A stretch of DNA of 64,000 nt from assembly GCA_015057005.1 (NCBI GenBank), contig SVFF01000001.1, positions 1-64,000 on the forward strand. The letters run 5' to 3'. The notes below the pieces were generated by a model. The model was not told where the DNA came from, searched no databases, and saw only the letters and a program-made list of their open reading frames with translations. This document shows positions 43,847-52,723 of this stretch, in pieces; positions within the stretch are counted from its first letter, which is position 1; every line of letters begins with the position of its first letter. This DNA is from Lachnospiraceae bacterium (GTDB lineage: Bacteria > Bacillota > Clostridia > Lachnospirales > Lachnospiraceae). The position numbers were made by a program, and so were the translations under genes.

Positions 43847-44242
43847 TTATTTCCAATCAATTGTATAGTTGCCTGACGCTGCACGGAAACGGACCACCAT
43901 ATAATAGCGCTTGCCCTTTTCCGCTGTGATACTGCCTTCGGTTGTATTCTGACCTAAGCTTAACAGGCACTGTTTCCCGCTGTCCAGAATCTCCACCATC
44001 ACATCTCCCTTGGTCAACTCCAACTTCAGATCGAAATGGTAACTTCTGTCTTCTTCAAATTTAACTACTCGTTTTGTGTAACCACTACAGGAAGTAAAGG
44101 AAGCCTTCTTGCCCCTATCTGTTCCCACATACATCAGCGCCCTCTTGGACTGCATTATCATATAACCATTTATGTACAGAACATAAAATAACAACGCCAT
44201 TCCGGCCAACACCACAACCCAACCAATTGAAAATCCCTTCAT
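43847..44242 (-). CDS. Membrane-anchored small protein, unknown function
   Basis: The 131-residue protein has one N-terminal membrane helix (about 6-27) and an outside beta-rich domain ending in KRYYMVVRFRAASGNYTIDWK. It resembles small beta-sandwich domains but I know no family. It is the next upstream gene of the SHOCT protein, with 23 bases between, so co-transcription is likely. Confidence 0.65.
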   Translation of the reverse strand: MKGFSIGWVVVLAGMALLFYVLYINGYMIMQSKRALMYVGTDRGKKASFTSCSGYTKRVVKFEEDRSYHFDLKLELTKGDVMVEILDSGKQCLLSLGQNTTEGSITAEKGKRYYMVVRFRAASGNYTIDWK

Positions 44243-44290
44243 TTCACATATTCCTCACTTTCCGTCTGTAGCCCTTTTATTCTCAGGCTG

Positions 44291-44692
44291 CTATTCTTTC
44301 ATTTCCTCAATCCCCTGCCGGCGATTGCCCTTCTTATCAAAAGTCTTCTTCAGAGCACGCTCTGTAGGGAAAATCGGCACGATCAAAAATACCATCTGAA
44401 TCATAACGATGGCGGCACCCAGATTACCCACTGTATCCGTATCCTTGCCCAACACAAACAGCATCGGAATCACAGAAAGCGGCAACAGGAACAATCCGAT
44501 CCTATACCACAGCTTTCCGATATAATTGTGGGCAAAATCCCAGGTATCTTTATTTTTCATGGACATTTCTGTCCGATATCCAAACGCCCAGTTGATTGCC
44601 CCGGGTGCCTGCTTCAGAAACAAACGACCGAAACCAATCATCGTAACCGGCAGCAGCAGATCCATTATCACCATAAAAATCCAAAATCCCAT
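44291..44692 (-). CDS. SdpI family membrane protein
   Basis: The start is ATG 44692 after GAGGAGG. The 133-residue product carries the SdpI family element INWAFGYRTEMSMKNKDTWDFAHNYIGKLW between the first and second membrane segments. SdpI of Bacillus is the immunity protein and signal receptor for the SDP killing peptide. No SdpC-like toxin is visible nearby, so immunity is possible but unproven. The C-terminus is charged (KKTFDKKGNRRQG). Confidence 0.82.
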   Translation of the reverse strand: MGFWIFMVIMDLLLPVTMIGFGRLFLKQAPGAINWAFGYRTEMSMKNKDTWDFAHNYIGKLWYRIGLFLLPLSVIPMLFVLGKDTDTVGNLGAAIVMIQMVFLIVPIFPTERALKKTFDKKGNRRQGIEEMKE

Positions 44693-44705
44693 AATTGTCC
44701 TCCTC

Positions 44706-45029
44706 TTAAGAATACTTCCCCAATATCTTCTTGTATGCCCGATAGACGATATATATGCCAAGCGTACAGTTAAACACCAACACCGCCACTCCCAGATAAG
44801 GAGTCAAGAAAAACGCAATACCCATCCCAAAGAGAGCAAGGGCATATTTCCTATACAATTTTGCCATCTCATTATTGTATTCCTTTACATTGGTAACCTT
44901 AGTCCGCAGGGAAGTATCTCCACTCCAAAAAGAGATGGGCTCCCGGCTGTCCTTATTAAAAGTCCCTATGATCCAAAAGGGAAATGCACACATCAGGCCG
45001 CTTATCAGTCCAACGATTTTTCCAAACAT
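44706..45029 (-). CDS. Small membrane protein, DUF3784-like
   Basis: The 107-residue protein has an N-terminal membrane segment, a middle SFWSGDTSLRTKVTNVKEYNNEMAKLY stretch and two further hydrophobic segments. This order (helix, conserved VKEYN loop, two helices) is like DUF3784 proteins. It lies 13 bases upstream of the SdpI-family gene and is the first gene of the cluster on its strand. Confidence 0.65.
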   Translation of the reverse strand: MFGKIVGLISGLMCAFPFWIIGTFNKDSREPISFWSGDTSLRTKVTNVKEYNNEMAKLYRKYALALFGMGIAFFLTPYLGVAVLVFNCTLGIYIVYRAYKKILGKYS

Positions 45030-45116
45030 TTGCCAGGCCTCCTTTTACAACCATTTATCTTTTAGCAATCAATTTTATATTTTTATTATACAGGATATCC
45101 TCCTGATACGAAAGAC

Positions 45117-45155
45117 AAAAAAATGCACTTTACACAATATATCGTGCAAAGTGCA
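45117..45155 (-). terminator. Terminator after the toxin gene
   Basis: TGCACTTT and AAAGTGCA form a stem with further pairing inside; the minus strand continues into seven T. Confidence 0.8.
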
Positions 45156-45161
45156 ACTTAA

Positions 45162-45503
45162 CTACGAAAAATGATATTTTTTTGTTGTACGCAAAATCTG
45201 ATACCAATTCATCAAATCTTTCATTACACGCAACACATATACTTCCTGCGCATCGCTATTAATCACGTAAAATATCAAATATGATTCAAATACCTTCTTA
45301 TGAATTACGTAATCCCTATACTTAATTCCCGTATCAGCAAATTTCATCGGGAACGCGCCACAATTTTCCACCTCTCGCTTCAAATTACGGAACAATCTTC
45401 CTGCGGCCTCTGGGTTAAGCAATTCCACACTAATGTATCGCACCAAATCAATAATATCGTTTATAGCTTCATCCGTCACAAAAACCTTATAATTCAATAC
45501 CAA
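45162..45503 (-). CDS. RelE/ParE-family toxin
   Basis: The 113-residue protein opens with VFVTDEAINDIIDLVRYISVEL, and continues to YRDYVIHKKVFESYLIFYVI and VYVLRVMKDLMNWYQIL, the fold pattern of RelE/ParE toxins (mRNA interferase or gyrase poison). The only start that fits is a TTG which overlaps the antitoxin gene by 17 bases, so translation is probably coupled. Which of the two activities it has cannot be read with certainty. Confidence 0.83.
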   Translation of the reverse strand: MVLNYKVFVTDEAINDIIDLVRYISVELLNPEAAGRLFRNLKREVENCGAFPMKFADTGIKYRDYVIHKKVFESYLIFYVINSDAQEVYVLRVMKDLMNWYQILRTTKKYHFS

Positions 45504-45651
45504 CTTTATCTCTGATTATCCGGAAAGCTTCGTCTACAGAATGCAGTTTCCCCGCTTCCATATCATCAATTCCTTTATCAAGATAAGAAAACAGAGATTC
45601 TTTTGCCATATTTTCACTTGTGATATCTAATGTTTTCACAGCAGTTTCCAT
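45487..45651 (-). CDS. Type II antitoxin partner of the RelE/ParE toxin
   Basis: The 54-residue protein (METAVKTLDITSEN onward) is acidic and helical, and ends in EAFRIIRDKVGIEL, which overlaps the toxin start. It lacks a clear DNA-binding domain but has the N-terminal strand typical of RelB/ParD-like partners. Start could also be ATG 45657 or the frame's first ATG; AAGGAG lies ten bases before the chosen ATG. Confidence 0.75.
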   Translation of the reverse strand: METAVKTLDITSENMAKESLFSYLDKGIDDMEAGKLHSVDEAFRIIRDKVGIEL

Positions 45652-45967
45652 CCTCATCCATCTCCTTTCATATCTTTGCATGTATTACCTGATCATCTGA
45701 CAGTATCTCCGGAAATATCATTTTCAAATCTTCATGTATTATCTCCTGCTTTATACACCTCCTTACAACCTTATACAAACAGTCATCTTTTTGACATCTC
45801 TCAGTTGTGTAAAGTAAAAGCATTGAGATTTCTTTGAAATGAATATAGAGACTTGCACATGACCATAAAAGAATTAAATCAGAAATATAATGCTTTTACA
45901 GTATTATACTATAAAATCTACCAATTCACAAGTTCGGCTTTTCAAACATAAACAAACGAAAATATGC
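45652..45967. other. Gene-free A+T-rich spacer
   Basis: No gene, structured RNA or repeat is visible between the antitoxin gene and the URO-D-family stop. The antitoxin promoter must be here. Confidence 0.4.
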
Positions 45968-47026
45968 TTACTTAAAATCCCCTCTGAATTCTCTGATGAT
46001 TTCATTCATATGTAAGAAATTCTCAGTGGGAATATAACCGGGAATAGAATTGCCGGTACCAAAGGCAACACCACCGTGATGGAGGCTCTTTCTGATAATC
46101 TCCTCCATATATTCCTTCAGTTCCTGTCTGGAATATGTGCACACGGCATCCACATCCGCTCCGCCGAAATTACCGATCCTGTCACCGTAGGTTTCCACCC
46201 ACCAGTAGAAAGGGGCGATCTTATCCTCATTGGAATGTTTCGCATCAATACCCACCACATCGATCAGATCATCCATGATGTGCACCAGATTACCGCAGGA
46301 GTGGAACAGGAAAGGCTTGTTATAACTGTGTACCAGATCCACAACCTTTTTCAGCTCCGGCAAGATCAAAGTTTTCACATCATCAGTGGGAAGCAGTGTA
46401 TTAGCACAAAAGCCCAAGTCATCGCTCATTCGCATCACACAGTAAATATCACCATACTCCTTCATCAGACGCTGCCAGATCTGAAGCTGCACTTCTCCTG
46501 CCTTGGCAAACAAACCATGGTACAATTCCTCATCATCCACAGAGATGTAGCAAAGATTTTGTATTCCTACCAAGTCCTGCACCACCTCAAACACACCGTT
46601 TCCAACGCCGCCCAGTGCTTTCATGCCCGCAGGCAATTCCTCCCGCAGGATCCGGTAATATTTATCGTGCTTTTCAAAATAGCGGTCCGCAATCGTCTCC
46701 CAGGGATAGGCCAGAAAATCCTGCATATCCCGGATGGTGGGGGGAATCCTACAGTCCATCAAAGTACCGCCGCCCACCAGGGCATGGGTGTAACGTCTGT
46801 TGTAAGGAACTGCATCATACCCCATATCCTTAAAAAACTTGCAGTATATTCTAAAAAATTCATGCAGGTCACTTTCATCTCCCTTGGACAGTGACTCCAC
46901 ATCCTTTCCGGTAATCTCTCCGATTTTATCCAGTCCTATGCTGTGATCATAAAGCGGAAAACGCTCTACCGCAATATTGCGGGCTGTTTTTTCCATGTTT
47001 CTGTAATCCGGCTGAAATGCTTTCAT
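45968..47026 (-). CDS. Uroporphyrinogen-decarboxylase-family protein (methyltransferase-like)
   Basis: The 352-residue TIM barrel belongs to the URO-D superfamily branch that includes cobalamin-dependent methyltransferases such as MtaA and CmuA, rather than to heme synthesis. Visible: MRMSDDLGFCANTLLP, the PFLFHSCGNLVHIMDDLI strand with the His-x-Cys-Gly-Asn motif that holds zinc in MtaA-type enzymes, and FGGADVDAVCTYS. No corrinoid protein is adjacent. It is divergent from a DeoR regulator, which may control it. Confidence 0.8.
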   Translation of the reverse strand: MKAFQPDYRNMEKTARNIAVERFPLYDHSIGLDKIGEITGKDVESLSKGDESDLHEFFRIYCKFFKDMGYDAVPYNRRYTHALVGGGTLMDCRIPPTIRDMQDFLAYPWETIADRYFEKHDKYYRILREELPAGMKALGGVGNGVFEVVQDLVGIQNLCYISVDDEELYHGLFAKAGEVQLQIWQRLMKEYGDIYCVMRMSDDLGFCANTLLPTDDVKTLILPELKKVVDLVHSYNKPFLFHSCGNLVHIMDDLIDVVGIDAKHSNEDKIAPFYWWVETYGDRIGNFGGADVDAVCTYSRQELKEYMEEIIRKSLHHGGVAFGTGNSIPGYIPTENFLHMNEIIREFRGDFK

Positions 47027-47289
47027 ATATTTTCTCCTATCTACTTTCCCAATCTTGTTCTCTAAAACGCTGTTTTTTTACAATTGCATTGTAATCATTA
47101 AATTACAAAAATCATTTCCTGTCAATTTTATCCATGTCCAATGATCTTATCGTCTTTTATTGATTGTATTCTTGCAATTATGTTCATTTTTTGATTTTTT
47201 CATTTGGAAAAATATTGATTTTTCAAACATCGGAACTTAAAATGGAAATCAAAAGAGCACATAGCCTGAATTGGCAGAAAGAAGGACCT

Positions 47290-48021
47290 ATGCCTTATTA
47301 CGAAAGAGAAGAACAATTGATGAACATTTTTCTCCAAAGAAATACTGTGACCATGGACGAGCTTGCGGAGCTGATGTTCGTCAGCAAACCTACTTTGCGC
47401 CGTGATCTGATCAAATTAGAACAAAAGGGACTTATCCTGCGAAGCCACGGAACTGCATCTCTGGTCAAGACTTCTCCCAATGCACTGAATCCCTTTACGC
47501 TGCGCGAACAGGAGCAAAATCAGGCCAAGTCCATTATCGCCCACAAGGCAGTGAAGTATATTAAGGACGGGTACACCATCATGCTGGACGCTTCCACCAG
47601 TGCTTATCACATTGTGCCTTTGCTTGCAGATCTGCGCAACATTCTGGTCATCACCAGCAGCGCCAAGACCGCCTTCCTATTGGGCCAAATGAACATCCCC
47701 AATATTTGTACCGGCGGACAAATGATCAATTGCTCCTTCTCCTATGTAGGAAACGACGCCCTCCGCACCATTTCACAGTACAACGCCGACATTGTCTTTT
47801 TCTCCTGCCTGGGACTGGCATCCAACGGACAAATCACCGATAAATCTGTGGAAGAAAACCAGATCCGCCGGGCCATGCTGCATAGGTCCCGCAAAAAAAT
47901 CCTGCTTTGCGACAGCAACAAACTTGGCAAGACATATTTGCACAACCTATGTCATGTTTCGGACATTGATGAAGTGCTCTGCGACGCACCTCTGCCCCAA
48001 TTTCCCGAGAAAGAATTTTAA
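47290..48021 (+). CDS. DeoR/GlpR family transcriptional regulator
   Basis: The start is ATG 47290 after AAAGAAGGA; the longer frame lacks a site. The 243-residue protein has a DeoR helix-turn-helix at 1-58 (TMDELAELMFVSKPTLRRDLIKLEQKG) and a DeoRC sugar-phosphate-binding domain with the family pattern TIMLDASTSAYHIVPLL and ILLCDSNKLGKTYLH. Such repressors respond to phosphorylated sugars. The divergent partner is the URO-D-family gene; no sugar kinase is nearby. Confidence 0.88.
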   Translation: MPYYEREEQLMNIFLQRNTVTMDELAELMFVSKPTLRRDLIKLEQKGLILRSHGTASLVKTSPNALNPFTLREQEQNQAKSIIAHKAVKYIKDGYTIMLDASTSAYHIVPLLADLRNILVITSSAKTAFLLGQMNIPNICTGGQMINCSFSYVGNDALRTISQYNADIVFFSCLGLASNGQITDKSVEENQIRRAMLHRSRKKILLCDSNKLGKTYLHNLCHVSDIDEVLCDAPLPQFPEKEF

Positions 48022-48052
48022 ATATCACTCGCCTTGCTTCCAAAGCAGAATC

Positions 48053-48982
48053 TTATTCCTGCTCTACCACAATTGCTTTCGTACAAAGCCAATCTGCCCA
48101 CGTTGTATAGTCTTTTCCAAACACATGAAAGGAATCACTGGAATACTCCGTTGACAAATTGCCATTTTCATCATCAAACAATTCATTCACATCAATATAA
48201 AAACTGGTTATACCGTCTGCCAAACCGGCGATCATTTCATTCACCCGGTTTACGTTTGTATTGTTGTAAATCGGGTCTTTATCTGACTGTTCTTCTGTCA
48301 CATGCAGATTGGCACACAGGAAGATCACCGCTTCACCTTGGTAACCACGGATGTACTCTATGGTTTCCTGATACTTCTTTTGAAGGCCTTCAAACTTATA
48401 ACCAAGCTCATTGATTCCCAGCATCAAATAAATCTTTCCGTACTGTTTCTGAAACAGCATTTCTTCCAGGCTGACCTTGCCTGTCTCCGGCACAGAAATC
48501 TTTTTGGTTGGCAAAGAGAAGACTGACATTCCCGAATCTGCAAAAAATGTAGCGTTTTCCAGGTTACCATACTCCATAAGCCCCACTGTTCTTGAATCCC
48601 CAATAAACAAAGCATCATCAAAATAATCATAATCAACAGCCACAAAACTGCGGGGGAACTGCTCCTCCTGCGCACTACCGCCAGCAGCTGTCCCGTTATC
48701 CTGCTCCGGCTCCGATGACAGATTCTCACCATTATTCTTTTCTGCTACCTCATCATCGTCCTTCTCCTGCAAACTCCCCTCTGTATCCGAAGTCGTATCT
48801 TCCTGCAGTTCCGCTATTAAATTTTCTTTTTCACCAAATTTTTCATCCAACCAATCCAAACCCAAGCCCCGTTCCCGTTGTTTACCGAAATAGTCGGCCA
48901 CCATCACTACTTCACAGGCAACAAAACTTATCAGAAACAGATACAGGAAAAATCGGTTTCTTTTCGTATCTATCGTATTCAT
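48053..48982 (-). CDS. SGNH/GDSL-type hydrolase, membrane anchored (partner of MBOAT)
   Basis: The start is ATG 48982 after GGAGAGAAA. One N-terminal membrane helix (about 11-30) is followed by an acidic linker rich in Glu, Asp, Ser and Gln, and an SGNH domain from about 135: ALFIGDSRTVGLMEYG (nucleophile Ser), MLGINELGYKFE, and SSDSFHVFGKDYTTWADWL with the catalytic Asp and His. It pairs with the MBOAT gene 14 bases upstream, the usual two-gene setup for O-acylating a cell surface polymer. Confidence 0.85.
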   Translation of the reverse strand: MNTIDTKRNRFFLYLFLISFVACEVVMVADYFGKQRERGLGLDWLDEKFGEKENLIAELQEDTTSDTEGSLQEKDDDEVAEKNNGENLSSEPEQDNGTAAGGSAQEEQFPRSFVAVDYDYFDDALFIGDSRTVGLMEYGNLENATFFADSGMSVFSLPTKKISVPETGKVSLEEMLFQKQYGKIYLMLGINELGYKFEGLQKKYQETIEYIRGYQGEAVIFLCANLHVTEEQSDKDPIYNNTNVNRVNEMIAGLADGITSFYIDVNELFDDENGNLSTEYSSDSFHVFGKDYTTWADWLCTKAIVVEQE

Positions 48983-48996
48983 TTTCTCTCCAAACA

Positions 48997-50328
48997 CTAA
49001 AACTGATAATATAAAAACGGATTATCCAGACCTATGTAGAGGCAATATACCACAAAGACAAAAATCCCCACCAAAAGAATCTGGCCGAAATATGTCTCCT
49101 TTATCTTTGCCCATACTTTCCAAGGCAGCCTCGTCACAAAGAACAGACACAGGATCAAATAAATCCCATATTCCTTACCGTACTTTAAATAATCTCCTGC
49201 GAACACGATACCGCCCTCAATCTTATGTCCTAACAGCCTCTGAAAGAAAACCGTCATCTTGTTCATATCATTGTGGGCAAATACCGCCCAACTAAGAGGA
49301 ATAACCGCCGCCATATAAAAATGGCCCAGCAGCTTACATTTATCAAGCCACTTCTTTAGGCCCGCTTTTTCTATAGCAATCAGAAGAAACAGCAGAAAAC
49401 CCCAAAGAACAAAATTCCAGCCTGCCCCATGCCAGATTCCGGTAAGCATCCACACGATAAAAAGATTGCGGTATACCTTTACTTTACTTCCCCGATTACC
49501 GCCTAAGGGAATGTATACATATTCCCTGAACCAACTTCCCAGCGTCATATGCCATCGCCGCCAGAATTCAGTCATGCTGGTTGATAAATAGGGATTGTCA
49601 AAATTCCTGGGGATATCAAAACCCAACATTTTTCCAAGGCCAATTGCCATCAGCGAATACCCCAGGAAATCAAAATAGATCTGAAATGTGTAGGCAAAAA
49701 GTCCCATCCAGGCCAATGGCGTAGAAATGCTTTCATATCCGATAGCCGAAAGCTGCGTCCAGAGCACTCCTATCCGGTTTGCCAGAATCACCTTACTGCC
49801 AAGGCCCAGCACAAAATACTGCAATCCATGGACAACATTTTCCAGATTATGCTTTCTGGAAAGGAGCTGTTCACGGATATCCGGATATTTTACGATAGGT
49901 CCTGCAATCAGCTGGGGGAACATACTCAGATAAGTTCCAAAGTTGATAAAAGATCTATCCGCCCTGCATTTCCCCTGACTCACATCACATAAATAAGAAA
50001 TTGCCTGGAATGTGTAAAAACTGATTCCTATGGGCAGAACATGAAGCCAGTATTTAAAGCATCCCAGGTATAGCAAATTCACGCCGATTCCAAACAGGAA
50101 CAAAATCCGTCCGGGATAACGGTCCAACAATACGCCTGCCAGATAATTAAAGACCAATGACAATACAAACAGCACCACATGCTCAGGATTCTGTAAGGAC
50201 CCAAATGTATAAAAGAGAATACTGCCGGCAAGCAACCACAGGTTTTTCAACCTGGCCGGCATCATATAATACGTCACTATAAAAATCGGAAAGAAAATAA
50301 ATATAAATTCAAGGCTGCTGAAAACCAT
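48997..50328 (-). CDS. MBOAT-family O-acyltransferase (DltB/AlgI-like)
   Basis: The 443-residue polytopic protein has the MBOAT signature: PIGISFYTFQAISYLCDV, an internal FWRRWHMTLGSWFREYVYIPLGG and the catalytic His in TGIWHGAGWNFVLWG. It moves acyl groups across the membrane to the SGNH partner. The acceptor (teichoic acid, peptidoglycan or exopolysaccharide) is not evident; absence of DltA and DltC genes nearby argues against a standard dlt operon. Confidence 0.92.
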   Translation of the reverse strand: MVFSSLEFIFIFFPIFIVTYYMMPARLKNLWLLAGSILFYTFGSLQNPEHVVLFVLSLVFNYLAGVLLDRYPGRILFLFGIGVNLLYLGCFKYWLHVLPIGISFYTFQAISYLCDVSQGKCRADRSFINFGTYLSMFPQLIAGPIVKYPDIREQLLSRKHNLENVVHGLQYFVLGLGSKVILANRIGVLWTQLSAIGYESISTPLAWMGLFAYTFQIYFDFLGYSLMAIGLGKMLGFDIPRNFDNPYLSTSMTEFWRRWHMTLGSWFREYVYIPLGGNRGSKVKVYRNLFIVWMLTGIWHGAGWNFVLWGFLLFLLIAIEKAGLKKWLDKCKLLGHFYMAAVIPLSWAVFAHNDMNKMTVFFQRLLGHKIEGGIVFAGDYLKYGKEYGIYLILCLFFVTRLPWKVWAKIKETYFGQILLVGIFVFVVYCLYIGLDNPFLYYQF

Positions 50329-50661
50329 TTCTGTCTCTTTTCTTCATCGTCTGTTTATCATATTTCCGGGAATTCCCAATGTTCGAACAAAGTCACAAAT
50401 TACCCTTACAATTATATAGAATAACAGATAAAAACAGTGCATTTCAATAACCTTTTCCTAATTTTATTTTTTCTTAATTTTATTCTATCCTAATTTTCGT
50501 TCTTCTGGATTTTTCACTTTTTCAACATATTCCAGTCAGTCCCTTCATGCGGAAGTCTCTTACCATAGATCACCAAAACTTTTCAATGGACAGACAAAGG
50601 CGGATGACTTCAAAAGAAATCTTCCGCCCATAGGATATCAAAAGTATTTTGTGAACAGAAC
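50329..50661. other. Gene-free A+T-rich region upstream of the MBOAT gene
   Basis: The stretch is very A+T-rich near 50450-50510 with direct words like CCTAATTTT. It carries the promoter at 50418-50447. I see no gene. Confidence 0.5.
50418..50447 (-). promoter_or_regulatory. Sigma-A-type promoter of the MBOAT-SGNH operon
   Basis: TTGAAA (50442-50447) and TATTCT (50418-50423) on the minus strand are 18 bases apart. Confidence 0.5.
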
Positions 50662-50982
50662 TCACGTACCGAAAAACATTCCGGTAGCTTCCATACACAC
50701 ATCCACGCCCGCCAGCACCATAACAAGCAACACCATGACAAACAACAACACAACAGCCGCCTTGTCATACACAATCTTACTCTTAAAAATATTAGAAAGG
50801 AGCAGTTCGATCCCCATTCCGATCAATATCAGGGGCCACAGCCCAAAAATCATCTCATAATCCATAATATCAAGCAGGTTATGAAGCAACAGCAAGACAC
50901 CAAATCCCACCATACAGAATCCGGAAGTAAAGGTTCCCACCCTGTGAGTTCGGACGGTTACAATATTATTCTCCTTCTCCAT
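50662..50982 (-). CDS. Small membrane protein, LiaF/LiaI-like transmembrane domain (DUF5668 type)
   Basis: The 106-residue protein has four hydrophobic segments, of which FGLWPLILIGMGIELLLSNIF is typical of the DUF5668 or LiaF N-terminal domain (paired helices with WPxxLIxxG). Family members take part in cell envelope stress responses. It overlaps the upstream gene by 17 bases and is the last gene of the ECF operon, which supports an envelope role. Confidence 0.75.
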   Translation of the reverse strand: MEKENNIVTVRTHRVGTFTSGFCMVGFGVLLLLHNLLDIMDYEMIFGLWPLILIGMGIELLLSNIFKSKIVYDKAAVVLLFVMVLLVMVLAGVDVCMEATGMFFGT

Positions 50983-51499
50983 TCAGTTCCTCCTTCTTGC
51001 CTGCAATCAGCTTTAATCCTATGATAATGATGACAACGGCCACTAAAACCCGGGGAACTTCATCCACGAACATGGACGCCACTTCCCACATATGATCCGG
51101 AACCAGATAATAAATCCAACGTGCAATTGTATCCCACAGCTGGGTCACACCATACACGATCAGCACAATGGCACCCCATTTGCGCAAAGATGGATTGGCG
51201 ATCTTGATTTCTTTGCCCGCAATAAAGGGAGACCATACATACTCATCTGAAAGTTCTCGAAGTTCCTCTTCACTGCAGGCAGCCAAATTCCTGGCGTGGA
51301 AAAAGCTGTAGAACCATACCAACACAGCAAAGAGAATGAACACATCGCTAAACCGCAGTACCGAAGGTACTACAAAACACAGAATAAAAATGGTCATCAG
51401 GCTGATTCCCTTTTTCAAAAATCCCATGTACATCTCTGCTGCTCCCGGGATCAGGGAAAATAAAAATGTAAAAAACTTTCCTCTTTTTCTTCTCATCAT
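50966..51499 (-). CDS. Membrane protein of the ECF operon, TM2-like
   Basis: The 177-residue product starts with RGKFFTFLFSLIPGAAEMYMGFLKKGISLM, like TM2-domain proteins with their GxxxFYLG-like turn, and has four to five membrane segments in total. Function is unknown. It is third in the operon sigma, anti-sigma, this gene, LiaF-like gene. Confidence 0.7.
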   Translation of the reverse strand: MMRRKRGKFFTFLFSLIPGAAEMYMGFLKKGISLMTIFILCFVVPSVLRFSDVFILFAVLVWFYSFFHARNLAACSEEELRELSDEYVWSPFIAGKEIKIANPSLRKWGAIVLIVYGVTQLWDTIARWIYYLVPDHMWEVASMFVDEVPRVLVAVVIIIIGLKLIAGKKEELNGEGE

Positions 51500-51512
51500 A
51501 AACTCCTCCTGG

Positions 51513-51968
51513 TTATTCTCTGAATAAATTTAATTTGCTGTTGTCAGCAAAAATAGTTACACCGCCCAATATCGTCTCCAGTATGCCACTGTCATTTAAG
51601 GCTTCTTCCTTGGATTCATAGCGGGTCTGCATCATATACCCGTAATGCTCGTGCTTCACAAGTAACTTTCCAAATTCACTTTCCTGTTGCTGCAGGCCTT
51701 CTAATTTTGGAAGTAAAAAGACCAGTAACACGGCAGCCGCAACTGTGGTCAGTACCCGGAACCGATAGCGCTTGAATTCAGTGACTTTTTCATGGGCGCG
51801 TCGTTCTTCCGGTTCTTTTAAAACACTTATTTCCAGCTCCAGTGCTTCCAGAATCATATCCTGCAGATCAGGTGCCACAGGAACTAATTCTGTCTGCTCC
51901 GTCTCCCGGATCAAACATTCCAACTCTGCATCTGTCAAATATTCCATGTTTTCCCATGCGTTCTTCAT
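51513..51968 (-). CDS. Putative anti-sigma factor
   Basis: The 151-residue protein has an N-terminal soluble helical part (about 1-70) and one membrane helix (about 71-88, TTVAAAVLLVFLLPKL), with a short outside tail. The ATGA overlap with the ECF sigma gene and the single-helix topology are typical of anti-sigma factors, though no zinc HxxxCxxC motif is visible. The assignment rests on layout and position. Confidence 0.72.
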   Translation of the reverse strand: MKNAWENMEYLTDAELECLIRETEQTELVPVAPDLQDMILEALELEISVLKEPEERRAHEKVTEFKRYRFRVLTTVAAAVLLVFLLPKLEGLQQQESEFGKLLVKHEHYGYMMQTRYESKEEALNDSGILETILGGVTIFADNSKLNLFRE

Positions 51969-52489
51969 TCCTGCAACAACTCCTTTCTGTAGGTTTTCTT
52001 CAGCATTTCCCTGGCCCTGCGGATATGGGTCTTGACCGTATTTATTCCTGCCTGTGACCCTTCTGCAATCTCTTTCGCCGTTTTTCCGTCCATGAAATGT
52101 GCGATTGCCACTTCCCTGTATGGAGGCGGCAAAGCATTACAGCAGGATCGCAGCTCCTCCAATATTTCACTATTCAGCACCTGCCTTAGCGGTTCCTCCT
52201 TATCCGGCAGTTCCAGGCTATGTATCTCCTCATCCTCGGTTGGAACGGCTCTGCGCGCCGCCGCCCGGCAGTAATCAATACATTTATTGCTTGCAATCCT
52301 GCACAGCCATGCCTTCTCCGCATCTACAGAACATTGATCCAAATGTTTATAAGCCGCCAGGAAGGTCTCCTGAGTCAGGTCCTCTGCCACAAAATAATCA
52401 CCGGTCATTTTCAGGCAGACAGAGAAAACCAGATTCTGATACCGATTGATAAGTCTTATTAATGTTTCTTTGGAATCGATTCTCTCCAC
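51965..52489 (-). CDS. ECF-type RNA polymerase sigma factor
   Basis: The 174-residue sigma-70 family factor has only regions 2 and 4: LVFSVCLKMTGDYFVAEDLTQETFLAAYKHL and PPYREVAIAHFMDGKTAKEIAEGSQAGINTVKTHIRRAREML. A GTG start directly after GAGGGGAG is uncertain because spacing is short. The operon with an anti-sigma and two membrane proteins points to a cell-envelope stress regulon of the SigW/SigV kind. No ECF-type autoregulated promoter was recognised. Confidence 0.9.
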   Translation of the reverse strand: MERIDSKETLIRLINRYQNLVFSVCLKMTGDYFVAEDLTQETFLAAYKHLDQCSVDAEKAWLCRIASNKCIDYCRAAARRAVPTEDEEIHSLELPDKEEPLRQVLNSEILEELRSCCNALPPPYREVAIAHFMDGKTAKEIAEGSQAGINTVKTHIRRAREMLKKTYRKELLQE

Positions 52490-52539
52490 CTCCCCTCTGC
52501 TTTCATTTAATATAACGCAGTAGCCATTGATAAAGATTC

Positions 52540-52588
52540 AAAAAAATGCAGCCTTCATTGCAAAGTCTTCATTGCAAAGCTGCATTTT
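52540..52588 (-). terminator. Terminator after the DUF4846 gene
   Basis: AAAATGCAGC and GCTGCATTTT flank a loop with two CATTGCAAAG words; the minus strand continues into seven T. Confidence 0.7.
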
Positions 52589-52610
52589 TATCCTTTATGC
52601 TTCCAATATT

Positions 52611-52665
52611 TTTTCCGGTTTCTTTTCCGGTTTCTTTTCAGTTCTCTTTTCAGTTCTCTTTTCGG
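52611..52665. repeat. 12-bp tandem repeat, two pairs
   Basis: TTTTCCGGTTTC occurs twice and the related TTTTCAGTTCTC twice in direct succession, then TTTTCGG. It lies in the 3' untranslated part of the DUF4846 gene. Confidence 0.75.
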
Positions 52666-52723
52666 AGCCGCCTCTGCACAAAGCCGGACTGCATACACCG
52701 GCTCCCCATACAATTGGATAGCT

